Assembly (NCBI RefSeq): GCF_039889165.1
Contig: NZ_JAYMYY010000005.1
Coordinates: forward strand, 248,001-312,000
Direction: 5' to 3'
Source of the DNA: Pseudocitrobacter cyperus
GTDB taxonomy: Bacteria; Pseudomonadota; Gammaproteobacteria; Enterobacterales; Enterobacteriaceae
Length of the DNA stretch: 64,000 bases
Part shown: positions 1 to 7,530 of the stretch, one piece after another
Position numbering within the stretch: position 1 is the first letter of the stretch
Layout of the letters: every line of letters starts with the position of its first letter
Notes under the pieces: generated by a model
What the model was told of the DNA's origin: nothing
Seen by the model: the letters and a program-made list of their open reading frames with translations, nothing else
Database searches by the model: none
Position numbers and translations under genes: made by a program

Positions 1-35
1 GGGCTTGATCCCCGGCGGCGTTGGTTGCTGGAAAG

Positions 36-101
36 AGAAAACCCCCGCACGTTGAGAGGATTAACCTGACAACATAACGGGGGCGATTCTTGACTCCAGA
101 C
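36..101 (-). ncRNA. rdlD: Rdl-type antisense RNA opposing the ldr leader
   Basis: On the minus strand a -35 TTGAAA (136-131), a 17-bp spacer and a -10 TATCCT (113-108) predict a start near 101. Downstream a CCCCCG/CGGGGG stem (83-78 with 47-42) is followed by a TTTTCTCTTT tract, an intrinsic terminator ending near 36. The predicted RNA is about 66 nt and lies wholly antisense to the leader of the Ldr toxin ORF, as the Rdl RNAs do in E. coli, where they block toxin translation. The promoter, terminator and position are read from the sequence; the function is inferred from the family. Confidence 0.8.
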
Positions 102-149
102 CATTCAAGGATAGCCGCGAACCGTTGTCATTTCAAGCAAGGCGGCTAT

Positions 150-257
150 ATGACGTTCGCACAACTCTGTGTGATCTTCTGGCACGATCTGGCAGCGCCG
201 ATTCTGGTGGGGGTTATTACCACCGCAATCGTGAGCTGGTGGCGTAACCGGAGATAA
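150..257 (+). CDS. ldrD: Small toxic membrane peptide, Ldr family (type I toxin)
   Basis: A 35-residue ORF begins MTFAQL and contains FWHDLAAPIL, a hydrophobic helix (about residues 8-29) and a basic end (WWRNRR). It matches the E. coli Ldr peptides, whose members begin MTFAxLxxxFWHDLAAP and end in a short basic tail. Ldr peptides insert in the inner membrane and are toxic when overproduced; translation is held off by an antisense Rdl RNA, which is also present here. E. coli ldrD lies next to bcsG as well, so this is probably its ortholog. The ORF is short but family resemblance is clear. The mRNA promoter probably lies upstream of the window. Confidence 0.87.
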   Translation: MTFAQLCVIFWHDLAAPILVGVITTAIVSWWRNRR

Positions 258-310
258 TCCGCAGGCGGGCGTCAGGCTGTCGTAATGGCAACGTGCGCCC
301 GAAACAGGCC

Positions 311-339
311 GCAGGGGTGACATCCTGCTGCCTTTTTTG
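311..339 (+). terminator. Intrinsic terminator after ldr
   Basis: A GCAGG/CCTGC stem (311-315 with 324-328) is followed closely by a T6 run (333-338). It lies after the ldr ORF and just before the 3' end of the convergent bcsG, so it most likely ends the toxin mRNA. Confidence 0.5.
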
Positions 340-340
340 C

Positions 341-2020
341 TTACTGCGGATACGGTACCCAGTCGCCGCCATTCAGGCGAACGTATGGTTTACCCTGGTA
401 CTGCATTACAACGGCGTTGGAGTTCTCCGAGACGGCAGCGGTCTGCGGCAGGTTGTTGGTATATGCCTGCCAGTCAACGCTGTCTTCATTGAACATTTTG
501 CCATCCACGGCGCGCGCAACCAGTTCAGATACCGCCAGATAGCTACTCGGTTGATCAACAACGATAGGTGCGCCCTGATGCGGGGCTTTCATACCGAAGA
601 ATTTAATCGCCGCCGGGACGTGCGTGATGGATGGGCTCGGAATATCACGCAGCCCGGAGACCTGCATTTTATCGCCCTTTAACGCTGCGCCGTGTTCCGG
701 AACGATCACCACCATCACTTTACGACCCGATTTTTCCAGTTCGGTGAAGAAAGTGTCCAGCTCATCAAACAGCTTTTGCGCGCGAGCTTTGTAATCTGCG
801 GTTTTGCTCTGTCCCTGATAGTGGTTCCCGTCGTGTAACGGCAGAATGTTGAAGAACGTAGCGGTACGCTTGTCTGAAGCCTGTTCTTCGGCGCCCAGCC
901 AGCGCTGCAGCACCGCGAGATCGTCATACACAGGCGAACCATCGAAGGAGAGCAGATTGACCGGCAGTTTGCTCTGATCCATCAACGGGCTTTGCATTCC
1001 GCCGTAATTACGCACTTCCTTCAGGAAGTCGCCGAAGACGCCGTCATGATCCAGCATCAGTTGTTGGCCAAAGCCCAGTTTGCTCAGGTTATCGAACAGA
1101 TAGCACTGATTCCCGGCAGGCTGATAGAGGTTGGTATGAGACGGCTGCCCGCAACTGGCGCGCAGCAGGCGAATCGCCGCTGGGCCACTGTAGGAGGTCG
1201 CGGAGTTAAAGTTGGTAAAACGGATATCAAAGTGTGACCACAACGGATGCTGCATCAGGCCTGCGGCTTCAATATCCGCGTTGGAAAGCGAACAGATGTT
1301 GATGACCAGCAGTTCAAACGGCTGGGCATCCGCAGGCAATTCGGTCGGGAATTTTGTCGTGCGTTTTTCTTCCGCCTGATAAAAGCTGTTCAGCCAGGCA
1401 TTAAGATTCGCGGATGTAGGCGGTGCGGTTTGCGCCGGGATATCGCCCACCACCGGCGTGTTGCCCGCCGTGGCGACTGTCGCCGCCGCGGTACCGCCTG
1501 TCGTTGTCACGGTGCTGGTTGGCTGCCCGCCAGGGAACAAGGAAAAAGAGGGGCCGACCAGGGTTATCAGGTTCAGCCACACCATCGCGGCCACCACAAA
1601 GACAGTTACCCGAATCCATTGTGTTAAGAACAACCAGGCGACCAGCAGCACAAAGAAGGCACCGACCATCTGCCAGTTAATAAAGCGGGTAATCAGATCC
1701 CAGATATAGTCGGCGCTGAATCCGGCGATTTGCGAGCCCTGGCTCATGATGCTTTCCGGGCCAGGTAGCCAGGTATCATGCCAGAAGAGGGCAAAGCCTA
1801 TCGGTATGGCAATCCAGTTGCGCCATTTGTGCAGACGGCGATTGGGCAGCGGAAACAGCAGAAACGCCATAAACACCAGGTTCTGCATGGCGTGAAAATT
1901 GAGATAACCGGCCCACAACAGGCCAAATTTTACCAGGAAGTAGAAGTTCCAGCCGGACAAGCCGCGCCAGTATTGCCAGAGCGGCGATGAGGCCGTGGCG
2001 GTCTGTGTTGAATTGGTCAT
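341..2020 (-). CDS. bcsG: Cellulose phosphoethanolamine transferase BcsG
   Basis: BcsG transfers phosphoethanolamine from phosphatidylethanolamine to nascent cellulose on the periplasmic side. The 559-residue protein has several N-terminal membrane segments (about 25-160), a Thr/Gly/Ala-rich linker (about 165-205) and a C-terminal alkaline-phosphatase-fold domain. Residues reported for the E. coli active site are conserved at the same numbers: Cys243, Tyr277, the nucleophile Ser278, Glu442 and His443. It is the last gene of bcsEFG and overlaps bcsF by 4 bp (ATGA), so it is probably translationally coupled. Intact and full length. Confidence 0.97.
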   Translation of the reverse strand: MTNSTQTATASSPLWQYWRGLSGWNFYFLVKFGLLWAGYLNFHAMQNLVFMAFLLFPLPNRRLHKWRNWIAIPIGFALFWHDTWLPGPESIMSQGSQIAGFSADYIWDLITRFINWQMVGAFFVLLVAWLFLTQWIRVTVFVVAAMVWLNLITLVGPSFSLFPGGQPTSTVTTTGGTAAATVATAGNTPVVGDIPAQTAPPTSANLNAWLNSFYQAEEKRTTKFPTELPADAQPFELLVINICSLSNADIEAAGLMQHPLWSHFDIRFTNFNSATSYSGPAAIRLLRASCGQPSHTNLYQPAGNQCYLFDNLSKLGFGQQLMLDHDGVFGDFLKEVRNYGGMQSPLMDQSKLPVNLLSFDGSPVYDDLAVLQRWLGAEEQASDKRTATFFNILPLHDGNHYQGQSKTADYKARAQKLFDELDTFFTELEKSGRKVMVVIVPEHGAALKGDKMQVSGLRDIPSPSITHVPAAIKFFGMKAPHQGAPIVVDQPSSYLAVSELVARAVDGKMFNEDSVDWQAYTNNLPQTAAVSENSNAVVMQYQGKPYVRLNGGDWVPYPQ

Positions 2021-2211
2021 TTTTCTGTTTTCGCTCTGGAACCTGCATTCCGGCGTATAACGCCTGCCGGTTTGACATAACGTGGTTTAAAGAACATCAA
2101 TCGGAAGGCATTTTCAATGCGTCGCTGATAGTGACGCGTCAGATAACCCAACGGGAAGAATAGTAGCGCGCACAGTACCACCAACTGAATAATATCGCTT
2201 ATCGACATCAT
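2017..2211 (-). CDS. bcsF: Cellulose synthase accessory membrane protein BcsF
   Basis: A 64-residue protein with one membrane helix (about residues 5-24, rich in Leu/Val/Phe) and a basic cytoplasmic tail. In E. coli, BcsF anchors the c-di-GMP sensor BcsE to the membrane and links it to BcsG. The ORF overlaps bcsE upstream and bcsG downstream by 4 bp each, which fits a tightly coupled three-gene operon. The identification rests on size, topology and position between bcsE and bcsG. Confidence 0.93.
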   Translation of the reverse strand: MMSISDIIQLVVLCALLFFPLGYLTRHYQRRIENAFRLMFFKPRYVKPAGVIRRNAGSRAKTEK

Positions 2212-3767
2212 GATGACTGTTCTCCCGTATCAGCAGATAAACGGCGTGGTTCCGGGTAGCGGCGCCAGTGCCGGCCATCGTGCGTGGCGTTGATGATTTT
2301 TCCAGGCTCGGTGGTGATCGGCAGCGGTTTTGTCCAGCGTTCGGGTTTTACATCCTGCATGTCAACCAGCTCTGCTGCGATTTGCTTATCTTCGAACCAA
2401 ATCACGCGGTTAGAGAAGATATCGCCAGTGGGCAACGGGAAGATATGATTCAGCGCGATATCAAGGTCGTTTACCCGGCAGAAGGATAAGAAGATCACCA
2501 GACGTTTATCCGCAATGGTCGCGATGTCGCCCATACGATGCGGGCGACATAGGGTTAACGCCTGTTCCACGCGGAGCCCTGGCGCCGGACGCAACGCGAC
2601 CATTACGCCCTTGCCATCTGCAGGCAGGAGGGGGTTATTGACGATTTTTTGCACCGCATCGCAGAAGACATCCCACTTTTGATAGCCTTTGAGTTTCAAC
2701 GGCTCAGTATTACTAAAGAGGGTAGCCAGATCTTCCGGTACCCGGCGGCTGAATTGCTGATTTTGTATGCTTTCAATTAGGGTCAGGCAGCGGGATAGCG
2801 CGGAACTATGGGAAATCACCAGGTTTGCGCCACAGCTTAGCAGCAGACGTTCATCAGTCGCTCGCAGGCTGGGGACGCTTTCGCGCACCACTATTTTCAG
2901 CGCGGTTCCGCGTTGGCGGCGCAGGGTATGAATATAGCGCGCAAGCTGTTCAATCTGGCTGTTCTGCCCCATAACAAAGATAACCGTAGCGGCCTGAGCG
3001 GTACGCGCGGCATTAAATACCGCATCGTTAGTATCGAACACGCTCCAGTGCTCAGAAAGCGGTGGGGCACCTTCCAGGAACGCAATATTACTGAGTACCT
3101 CTTTTTCATCGGTGCGCGGCTGAACATTTGCCAGCTCTTCCTGCACTAATTCCCAGCCCGCCTCATTTTGCTTAATAAGGAGTTGCTGACGTGCGCTGAC
3201 CCCTTTTTCATTAGCCCAAAAGGCAATGTCAAAGAGTTGTCCATCGCCCTGATAACGTAAACTGGCCAGGCCCGCCAGCGACCCATATTCGCTGAGCAGG
3301 CGTGAGGTTTGTACATCAGTACTGTTGCCCGGACTGAGAATCAAAAGAGTACAACGATGGTATTTAGCCCATTTGCAGGATTTACTTAACCAATCGTGAA
3401 ATTTCTCTGGAGGGATATTTTTCCATGCATTATTACTGCATAGAACGACGACTAAAAAATTTTGCGGGTCAATCGAACACAATAAATCGCGGCGCATGAA
3501 GTATAGACTGTTTTCATTTTCCTGCATGGAAAAAAGGTCTATCTTTTGCGGCCCTTGGTTTTCATTCAACTTTATGATTTTCTTTGGATCTTGCCCCATA
3601 CATACCACCGCTACTCGCGCCTCTTTGTGCTGGGCGGAGAGGGTTTGATTAAGCAGGCTTACGGCGTCTTCATGGCGATCGGTATTAATCCACCACACGC
3701 CGCCAACAGGCATGTGACTGACCTCGTCCCATAATGACTGAATACCTATAGAAAATATGGGGTTCAT
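2208..3767 (-). CDS. bcsE: c-di-GMP-binding cellulose regulator BcsE
   Basis: BcsE is a cytosolic c-di-GMP receptor needed for full cellulose output. It joins an NTPase-like N-terminal part, a degenerate receiver domain and a degenerate GGDEF (GIL) domain. The canonical RxGD I-site is visible as Arg411-Met-Gly-Asp414, and a second RxxD motif is Arg302-Ala-Thr-Asp305. These correspond to the two motifs that bind a c-di-GMP dimer in E. coli BcsE. The protein has 519 residues, close to the E. coli length. It is the first gene of bcsEFG and is divergent from bcsR across 171 bp. Confidence 0.96.
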   Translation of the reverse strand: MNPIFSIGIQSLWDEVSHMPVGGVWWINTDRHEDAVSLLNQTLSAQHKEARVAVVCMGQDPKKIIKLNENQGPQKIDLFSMQENENSLYFMRRDLLCSIDPQNFLVVVLCSNNAWKNIPPEKFHDWLSKSCKWAKYHRCTLLILSPGNSTDVQTSRLLSEYGSLAGLASLRYQGDGQLFDIAFWANEKGVSARQQLLIKQNEAGWELVQEELANVQPRTDEKEVLSNIAFLEGAPPLSEHWSVFDTNDAVFNAARTAQAATVIFVMGQNSQIEQLARYIHTLRRQRGTALKIVVRESVPSLRATDERLLLSCGANLVISHSSALSRCLTLIESIQNQQFSRRVPEDLATLFSNTEPLKLKGYQKWDVFCDAVQKIVNNPLLPADGKGVMVALRPAPGLRVEQALTLCRPHRMGDIATIADKRLVIFLSFCRVNDLDIALNHIFPLPTGDIFSNRVIWFEDKQIAAELVDMQDVKPERWTKPLPITTEPGKIINATHDGRHWRRYPEPRRLSADTGEQSS

Positions 3768-3938
3768 CGCGTCCTTCTTTTTATAGATTGCCTGTGTGTT
3801 AGTTTACTAGCGAAACCAATAGAATAAACCTAAGATTGAAATTAAATAACATCAGATTTAGCATGTAAACGCTTTTCAGGAAAAGCTTAGTAGTCAAAGG
3901 ACGTGTTTTCCTACCTTATTCATTATGGATTGTTTAAA
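3768..3938. promoter_or_regulatory. Divergent bcsE / bcsR control region
   Basis: A 171-bp AT-rich interval between the divergent starts of bcsE and bcsR. It must hold the promoters of both cellulose operons. No hexamer pair stands out enough to call. A GGA Shine-Dalgarno core at 3927-3929 sits 9 nt before the chosen bcsR start. Confidence 0.6.
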
Positions 3939-4139
3939 ATGCCTGATAATGAACTTGTAACATCATCAGATTCGACGCTCGGCTATACATTCCAGAATGA
4001 CTTCCTGGCGTTGAGTCGGGCTTTTTCTCTACCTGATATTGATTACACCGATATTTCCCAACGCGAACAGCTAGCCGCCGCGTTCAAACGTTGGCCTTTG
4101 CTGGCTGAGCTTGCAGAACAAGAAAGCGAACAAAAATAA
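3939..4139 (+). CDS. bcsR: Cellulose biosynthesis protein BcsR
   Basis: BcsR is a short protein that forms a complex with BcsQ and supports assembly of the cellulose secretion machine. The chosen ATG gives 66 residues; a longer in-frame start at 3903 would add 12 residues that have no counterpart in E. coli YhjR. The conserved C-terminal half reads AFSLPDIDY, DISQREQLAAA and KRWPLLAE, nearly identical to YhjR. bcsQ follows after 10 bp. First gene of bcsRQABZC. Confidence 0.93.
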   Translation: MPDNELVTSSDSTLGYTFQNDFLALSRAFSLPDIDYTDISQREQLAAAFKRWPLLAELAEQESEQK

Positions 4140-4149
4140 GGAAGCCATA

Positions 4150-4902
4150 ATGGCCATTCTGGGACTTCAGGGCGTGCGGGGCGGGGTGGGAACCACTTCT
4201 GTTACGGCTGCGCTCGCCTGGTCATTGCAACTGCTTGGCGAATCGGTACTGGTCATTGACGCCTGTCCCGACAATTTGCTGCGCCTGTCATTTAATGACG
4301 ACATTGCGCATAAAGGGGGATGGGCGCGCGCGGTGCTTGATGGCCAGGACTGGCGAGATGCAGGCATGCGCTACACGTCTTTGATTGATGTGCTGCCGTT
4401 TGGCGCGTTGACGCCAGGCGAGCGTGAGAATGTCCTGTCGCTTTCAGACTCGCTTGCTGAAATGACCGCGATTGCCGAGGCGTTGTACCGTCAGGGGGAG
4501 TATCAATGGATCCTTATCGACCTGCCGCACGGGTTCTATCCCTGGACGCAGCCCCTGCTGGCGGCCTGCCACAATATTCTGATGATTGTTCAGCCGGACA
4601 CCAATTGCCATGTGCGTCTTCATCAGCAAGCGCTACCGGTAAACAGCCATATTTTGATTAACGACCTGCGCGTCGGGAGTCAGTTGCAGGAAGATCTCTA
4701 CCAGGTATGGTTGCAATCTCAGCGTCGATTGCTGCCAATCGCCATACATCGCGATGAAGCGATGGCGGAGTGTATGGCGGCGAAGCAACCGCTGGGAGAA
4801 TATCGTCATGATTCGCTGGCCGCGGAAGAGATACTGACGCTGGCAAGCTGGTGCCTGTTGCACTATTCCGGCGTCCATTCAGCCGGGGAGGCGGCATTAT
4901 GA
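4150..4902 (+). CDS. bcsQ: Cellulose biosynthesis ATPase BcsQ (ParA/MinD-like)
   Basis: A 250-residue MinD/ParA-type ATPase that localises cellulose synthesis at the cell pole in E. coli. The Walker A motif is degenerate, R10-GGVGTT, as in E. coli BcsQ. The start was set at the ATG giving MAILGLQG, because an upstream in-frame start adds residues overlapping bcsR. The ORF is uninterrupted, unlike E. coli K-12, where a premature stop in bcsQ helps to silence cellulose. It overlaps bcsA by 4 bp (ATGA). Confidence 0.95.
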   Translation: MAILGLQGVRGGVGTTSVTAALAWSLQLLGESVLVIDACPDNLLRLSFNDDIAHKGGWARAVLDGQDWRDAGMRYTSLIDVLPFGALTPGERENVLSLSDSLAEMTAIAEALYRQGEYQWILIDLPHGFYPWTQPLLAACHNILMIVQPDTNCHVRLHQQALPVNSHILINDLRVGSQLQEDLYQVWLQSQRRLLPIAIHRDEAMAECMAAKQPLGEYRHDSLAAEEILTLASWCLLHYSGVHSAGEAAL

Positions 4903-7517
4903 TACGCCTCAGCGCCTGGCTGGTCGCTCCGGAAGCCTATGCGCGTCTGCACACGCGCTATCAGGGCTACCGCCGCGCAGGCGCATCCGGTTTTAGTGCC
5001 GGGCTTGGCTGCTTTTGGGTGGCACTGGTCTGGGCGCTGATCCCGCTTGAACACCCCCGCTGGCAGCGGTTGCTCGCCAGTCAGGATACGCTTTACCCAC
5101 ATATTGACGCTCATCGCCCTCGTCCGCTCGATCCGCTGCGCTATCTGCTGCAAAGCGTATGGCTGCTGACGACGAAACGCCCTGTATCTGCGAAGCCGCC
5201 TGGCTGGCGCTCGCTTGCGGCGGTGCGAGGCGTAATGGGCCGCTATCACCAGTGGATAGCGGCGATCCCCGAGAGGGTCAATGCGCGAACAGGGCACCTC
5301 GAAAGCCATAAAGAACTGGCGCATATTAACCCTAAAATACGCAAAATCGTGCTGGGCGTCGTGGTGACGCTTTCACTTATTCTGGCGCTTATCTGTATTA
5401 CTCAGCCTTTTAATCCGCTGTCGCAGTTCATCTTTTTGATGCTGTTATGGGGTGTGGCCCTGCTGGTGCGCCGTATTCCCGGGCGTTTCTCGGCGCTGAT
5501 GCTGATTGTGTTGTCGCTTACCGTCTCCTGTCGTTACATCTGGTGGCGCTACACCTCTACGCTTAACTGGAACGATCCGGTCAGCCTGGTGTGCGGGTTA
5601 ATTCTGTTGTTTGCCGAAACCTACGCCTGGATTGTGCTGGTGCTGGGTTACTTCCAGGTGGTGTGGCCGCTCAATCGCCAGCCTGTGCCGTTGCCGAAGG
5701 ATATGAATCAATGGCCGACAGTCGACATTTTTGTCCCGACTTATAATGAAGATCTCAACGTGGTGAAGAACACGGTTTACGCCTCGCTGGGTATCGACTG
5801 GCCAAAGGATAAAGTCTCTATCTGGATCCTCGACGATGGGAACCGCGCGGAATTTCGGCAGTTTGCGAAGGACGTAGGCGTCGAGTACGTTGCGCGCAGC
5901 ACCCATGAGCACGCCAAAGCGGGGAACATCAATAACGCGCTGAAGCTGGCAAAAGGCGAATTTGTCTCGATTTTCGACTGCGACCACGTGCCGACGCGCT
6001 CGTTCCTGCAAATGACGATGGGCTGGTTCCTGAAGGACAAAAAGCTGGCGATGATGCAGACGCCGCACCACTTCTTCTCACCCGATCCGTTTGAACGCAA
6101 CCTGGGCCGTTTCCGTAAAACGCCGAACGAAGGCACGCTGTTTTATGGCCTGGTGCAGGACGGGAATGACATGTGGGATGCGACCTTCTTCTGCGGCTCC
6201 TGCGCCGTTATTCGCCGTAAACCGTTGGATGAGATTGGCGGTATTGCCGTCGAAACGGTGACTGAAGATGCGCACACTTCGCTGCGCTTGCACCGTCTGG
6301 GCTACACCTCGGCCTATATGCGTTTACCGCAGGCGGCGGGGCTGGCGACGGAGAGTTTATCCGCGCATATTGGCCAGCGTATTCGCTGGGCGCGCGGGAT
6401 GGTGCAGATTTTCCGTCTCGATAACCCCTTGTTTGGTAAAGGGCTGAAGTTTGCACAACGGCTCTGTTACCTCAATGCGATGTTCCACTTCTTATCCGGC
6501 GTGCCAAGGCTTATCTTCCTGACGGCGCCGCTGGCTTTTCTGCTGCTGCACGCCTATATCATCTACGCCCCGGCGTTGATGATTGCGCTGTTTGTGTTGC
6601 CGCACATGATCCATGCCAGTCTGACCAACTCAAAAATTCAGGGTAAGTACCGTCACTCTTTCTGGAGCGAAATCTACGAAACGGTGCTGGCCTGGTATAT
6701 CGCGCCGCCGACGCTGGTGGCGCTGATTAATCCGCACAAAGGTAAATTCAACGTCACCGCAAAAGGCGGGCTGGTTGAAGAGGAGTATGTCGACTGGGTG
6801 ATTTCCCGGCCATACATCTACCTCGTTTTGCTCAACCTGGTGGGCGTGGCTTTCGGTATCTGGCGTTACATGTATGGCCCGGAAGACGAAATGCTCACTG
6901 TCTGGGTCAGCCTGATTTGGGTCTTCTACAACCTGATTATTCTCGGCGGCGCAGTAGCCGTATCGGTGGAAAGTAAGCAGGTTCGCCGCTCGCACCGTGT
7001 CGAGATCAAAATGCCCGGCGCAATTGCCCGCGAAGACGGTCATCTCTTCTCCTGTACGGTGCACGACTTCTCCGACGGCGGGGTGGGGATAAAAATCAAC
7101 GGTGATGCGCAGGTGCTGGAAGAGCAGAAAGTACATCTGCTGCTCAAGCGCGGTCAGCAGGAGTACGTCTTCCCGACGCAGGTAGTACGCGTGATTGGCA
7201 GCGAAGTTGGCTTGAAATTACTGCCCATGACCACGCGGCAGCACATCGATTTTGTGCAATGTACCTTTGCGCGCGCCGATACATGGGCGCTCTGGCAGGA
7301 CAGCTATCCGGAGGATAAGCCGCTGGAAAGCCTGATGGACATTCTCAAGCTTGGTTTCCGGGGCTATCGCCATCTGGCGGAGTTCGCCCCACCGTTTGCG
7401 AAAATAATATTCCGGACGCTCATTTCGCTGGTGGCCTGGGTGGCTTCTTTTGTCCCGCGTCGCCCTGAACGTGAAGCGGTGCAGACGCACCCACAGCCAG
7501 CTATGGCTCAACAATAA
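4899..7517 (+). CDS. bcsA: Cellulose synthase catalytic subunit BcsA
   Basis: BcsA polymerises UDP-glucose into beta-1,4-glucan and extrudes it through its own membrane channel. With the ATG that overlaps the bcsQ stop, it has 872 residues, the E. coli length. GT2 motifs are in order: DDG near 310-312, DCD at 360-362, TED at 455-457 and QRIRW at 493-497. The C-terminal PilZ domain has RxxxR at 696-700 and DFSDGG near 723, so activation by c-di-GMP is expected. Multiple membrane segments flank the catalytic domain. All key residues are intact. Confidence 0.98.
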   Translation: MIRLSAWLVAPEAYARLHTRYQGYRRAGASGFSAGLGCFWVALVWALIPLEHPRWQRLLASQDTLYPHIDAHRPRPLDPLRYLLQSVWLLTTKRPVSAKPPGWRSLAAVRGVMGRYHQWIAAIPERVNARTGHLESHKELAHINPKIRKIVLGVVVTLSLILALICITQPFNPLSQFIFLMLLWGVALLVRRIPGRFSALMLIVLSLTVSCRYIWWRYTSTLNWNDPVSLVCGLILLFAETYAWIVLVLGYFQVVWPLNRQPVPLPKDMNQWPTVDIFVPTYNEDLNVVKNTVYASLGIDWPKDKVSIWILDDGNRAEFRQFAKDVGVEYVARSTHEHAKAGNINNALKLAKGEFVSIFDCDHVPTRSFLQMTMGWFLKDKKLAMMQTPHHFFSPDPFERNLGRFRKTPNEGTLFYGLVQDGNDMWDATFFCGSCAVIRRKPLDEIGGIAVETVTEDAHTSLRLHRLGYTSAYMRLPQAAGLATESLSAHIGQRIRWARGMVQIFRLDNPLFGKGLKFAQRLCYLNAMFHFLSGVPRLIFLTAPLAFLLLHAYIIYAPALMIALFVLPHMIHASLTNSKIQGKYRHSFWSEIYETVLAWYIAPPTLVALINPHKGKFNVTAKGGLVEEEYVDWVISRPYIYLVLLNLVGVAFGIWRYMYGPEDEMLTVWVSLIWVFYNLIILGGAVAVSVESKQVRRSHRVEIKMPGAIAREDGHLFSCTVHDFSDGGVGIKINGDAQVLEEQKVHLLLKRGQQEYVFPTQVVRVIGSEVGLKLLPMTTRQHIDFVQCTFARADTWALWQDSYPEDKPLESLMDILKLGFRGYRHLAEFAPPFAKIIFRTLISLVAWVASFVPRRPEREAVQTHPQPAMAQQ

Positions 7518-7530
7518 TGATGATTACACG

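Noticed and set aside
105..682. Open frames overlapping ldr and the end of bcsG on both strands
   Set aside because: They have no family resemblance and conflict with the clearly recognised ldr, rdl and bcsG features.
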